NCBI GenBank assembly: GCA_958405355.1
Contig: CATYEA010000107.1
Coordinates: forward strand, 1 to 6,662
Direction of reading: 5' to 3'
DNA from: an uncultured Lachnospiraceae bacterium
GTDB lineage: Bacteria; Bacillota; Clostridia; Lachnospirales; Lachnospiraceae
DNA: 6,662 nucleotides
Both the position numbers and the translations under genes were made by a program. The notes below the pieces were generated by a model. That model was given only the letters and a program-made list of their open reading frames with translations, had not been told where the DNA came from and ran no database searches. Shown piece after piece: positions 5,664 to 6,662 of this stretch (position 1 is the stretch's first letter; each line of letters begins with the position of its first letter).

Positions 5664-6281
5664 ATGTCAAATCCATGGGAAAACATTCATCTTGATGATT
5701 ATGAGAATCATATGAAGCTGGATTCGGTCATGCAGCTTCAGGTGATGAATGAAATGATGTATGACCAGTTTTATAGATATCCGGCAAAGACAATGATGAT
5801 TTTAGGCATCGCCGGAGGTAATGGTTTAAATCATGTCCGGCCGGAAAAAATAGAAAAGGTTTATGGTGTGGATATTAACCGGGATTATCTGGAGGCCTGT
5901 GTTCAACGTTATCCGGAATTGAAAGGAATTTTTGAAACGGTACTCTGCGATCTGCAGAAAGAAAATGTGGATTTGCCGGAAGCAGAACTTTTAGTTGCCA
6001 ATTTGTTTATTGAATATGTCGGATATAAAAATTTTCAAAGAGCTATTTCCAAAGCGGCTCCAAAGTATGTGTCAGCAATCATTCAGATCAACCGGTCGGA
6101 TGGCTTTGTTTCAGACTCTCCCTATCTGCATGTTTTTGATGATTTGAATGAAGTTCACCATAAAATCGACAGGAATGGATTGATACAGGCGATGGACCAG
6201 ATCGGTTATCACCATATTTTTGAAATAGAACGGGAACTTCCAAATGGGAAAGGACTTCTGAGGCTGGATTTTGAAAAATAG
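5664..6281 (+). CDS. Class I SAM-dependent methyltransferase, substrate unknown
   Basis: A 205-residue cytoplasmic protein with a Rossmann-type methyltransferase core. Motif I is MMILGIAGGNG (44-54), the SAM-binding Gly-rich loop. The acidic end of strand 2 is D70 in VYGVDIN, and D96 lies in the C-D-L segment expected near the adenine. The strand-4 region is ELLVANLFIEY (108-118). A helical N-terminal cap (WENIHLDDYENHM) probably covers the substrate pocket. There is no NPPY-type motif, so a DNA-adenine methyltransferase is unlikely; a small-molecule or protein target is possible. AAGGGAG at 5649-5655 is eight bases before the ATG. It follows the membrane protein by 15 bases and converges on the DUF1848 gene, with only eight bases between the stops. 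Confidence 0.82.
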   Translation: MSNPWENIHLDDYENHMKLDSVMQLQVMNEMMYDQFYRYPAKTMMILGIAGGNGLNHVRPEKIEKVYGVDINRDYLEACVQRYPELKGIFETVLCDLQKENVDLPEAELLVANLFIEYVGYKNFQRAISKAAPKYVSAIIQINRSDGFVSDSPYLHVFDDLNEVHHKIDRNGLIQAMDQIGYHHIFEIERELPNGKGLLRLDFEK

Positions 6282-6307
6282 ATAAGAGGCTATAAATCCA
6301 GCCGCAG
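6258..6307. repeat. Inverted repeat spanning two convergent stop codons
   Basis: CTGAGGCTGGATTT (6258-6271) and AAATCCAGCCGCAG (6294-6307) are complementary at 13 of 14 positions (10 uninterrupted) around a 22-base loop that contains both stop codons. The left arm encodes LRLDF at the end of the methyltransferase and the right arm encodes LRLDL at the end of the DUF1848 protein. RNA from either strand could fold into the same stem. No T-run follows on either side, so it is not a classical intrinsic terminator. Confidence 0.7.
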
Positions 6308-6662
6308 CTGTACATAGGGTTCCAGATAACTTTCCTGTTTCGCCTGGATAATTTCGTCTCCCGGAAGCAGTTCTCCGTTTAACAGCGGGGACAAGGGATT
6401 GTGCTTGCGACAGCTTTCAGCCGCCAAAGCGGTATCCTTTGTAGCATAGCAGTAGCGGCAGCCGTTGGGACAGGTATTATAGGCGCCAATATCGCTATAG
6501 GGCAGACAGCCGCACCCTTTTCGGGATGGTTTTGGGTGGATAGATTTTAATTCCCGGCCAATAGCCTTTTCTATAATAGGAGCTGTAATACATCCGGAAC
6601 GGGAAATACCATAGGCTGTGTAATCATTGCCATCTCCGCAGCTTTGCAGGCGGAGATGGTAT
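6290..6662 (-). CDS. DUF1848 family protein, C-terminal part (5' end beyond the window)
   Basis: An open minus-strand frame enters from the right edge and ends at TAG (6290-6292), giving the last 123 residues; the start is outside the window. The sequence has the cysteine-rich end of DUF1848: a CGC motif (6506-6514), then SDIGAYNTCPNGCRYCYA with C-x3-C-x2-C at 6449-6472, then HNPLSPLLNGELLPGDEI. The C-x3-C-x2-C spacing is that of radical-SAM enzymes, which ligate a 4Fe-4S cluster with three cysteines, but in this family it sits near the C-terminus instead of the N-terminus. The function of the family is not known. The gene converges on the methyltransferase with eight bases between stops. Confidence 0.85.
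   Translation of the reverse strand, partial: YHLRLQSCGDGNDYTAYGISRSGCITAPIIEKAIGRELKSIHPKPSRKGCGCLPYSDIGAYNTCPNGCRYCYATKDTALAAESCRKHNPLSPLLNGELLPGDEIIQAKQESYLEPYVQLRLDL
6630..6659 (-). repeat. Perfect 10-base-pair inverted repeat inside the DUF1848 gene
   Basis: CCATCTCCGC (6630-6639) and GCGGAGATGG (6650-6659) are exact complements around a 10-base loop. The repeat is in coding sequence (it covers parts of YHLR and CGDG), has no adjoining T-run and is GC-rich, so the stem would be stable in mRNA. Chance or an mRNA structure; not a terminator. Confidence 0.45.

Noticed and set aside
6258..6307. Classical intrinsic terminator for the methyltransferase
   Set aside because: The loop is long (22 bases) and no T-run follows the stem on either strand.

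Overview
The window looks like a chromosomal stretch from an anaerobic, low-to-mid GC Gram-positive bacterium of the class Clostridia, most likely Lachnospiraceae-like. The reasons are strong AGGAGG-type ribosome sites, use of TTG and GTG starts, a clostridial-type GpsA homologue, a Crp/Fnr regulator paired with a 4Fe-4S protein, and a DUF1848 protein. No mobile element, CRISPR array, rRNA or tRNA gene was found, and no intergenic gap exceeds about 140 bases.

Left part (1-3421, + strand): a divergent glycerol-3-phosphate dehydrogenase (22-978); a 136-base gap holding a promoter with an unusual C-rich 19-base spacer; a 621-residue membrane-anchored protein with a signal peptide, Ig-like extracellular repeats, one membrane span and an acidic Ala/Glu-rich cytoplasmic tail; and, 18 bases further on, a PTH2-type peptidyl-tRNA hydrolase. 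A strong hairpin at 3442-3472 ends this block and also lies at the 3' end of the opposing gene.

Middle part (3489-5012): a minus-strand 4Fe-4S protein and a plus-strand Crp/Fnr regulator are divergent. They share a 102-base control region with a perfect AACAACA-N4-TGTTGTT palindrome. The arrangement resembles the HcpR/FrdX pair of anaerobes (nitrosative or redox stress), but no hcp gene is present in the window.

Right part (5031-6662): a three-span membrane protein of unknown function and a class I SAM-dependent methyltransferase follow the regulator with gaps of 18 and 15 bases, so a three-gene operon is likely. The methyltransferase converges on a DUF1848 protein (minus strand, cut by the window edge) carrying a radical-SAM-like CxxxCxxC motif. 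The two convergent genes end in almost the same coding sequence (both proteins end near Leu-Arg-Leu-Asp), which creates a 13-of-14 inverted repeat around the two stop codons.

No clearly new multi-gene system is evident. The best leads are the shared operator of the 4Fe-4S protein and its regulator, the modified loop in that regulator, the Ig-like protein with its repeat tail and odd promoter, and the mirrored ends of the convergent gene pair.
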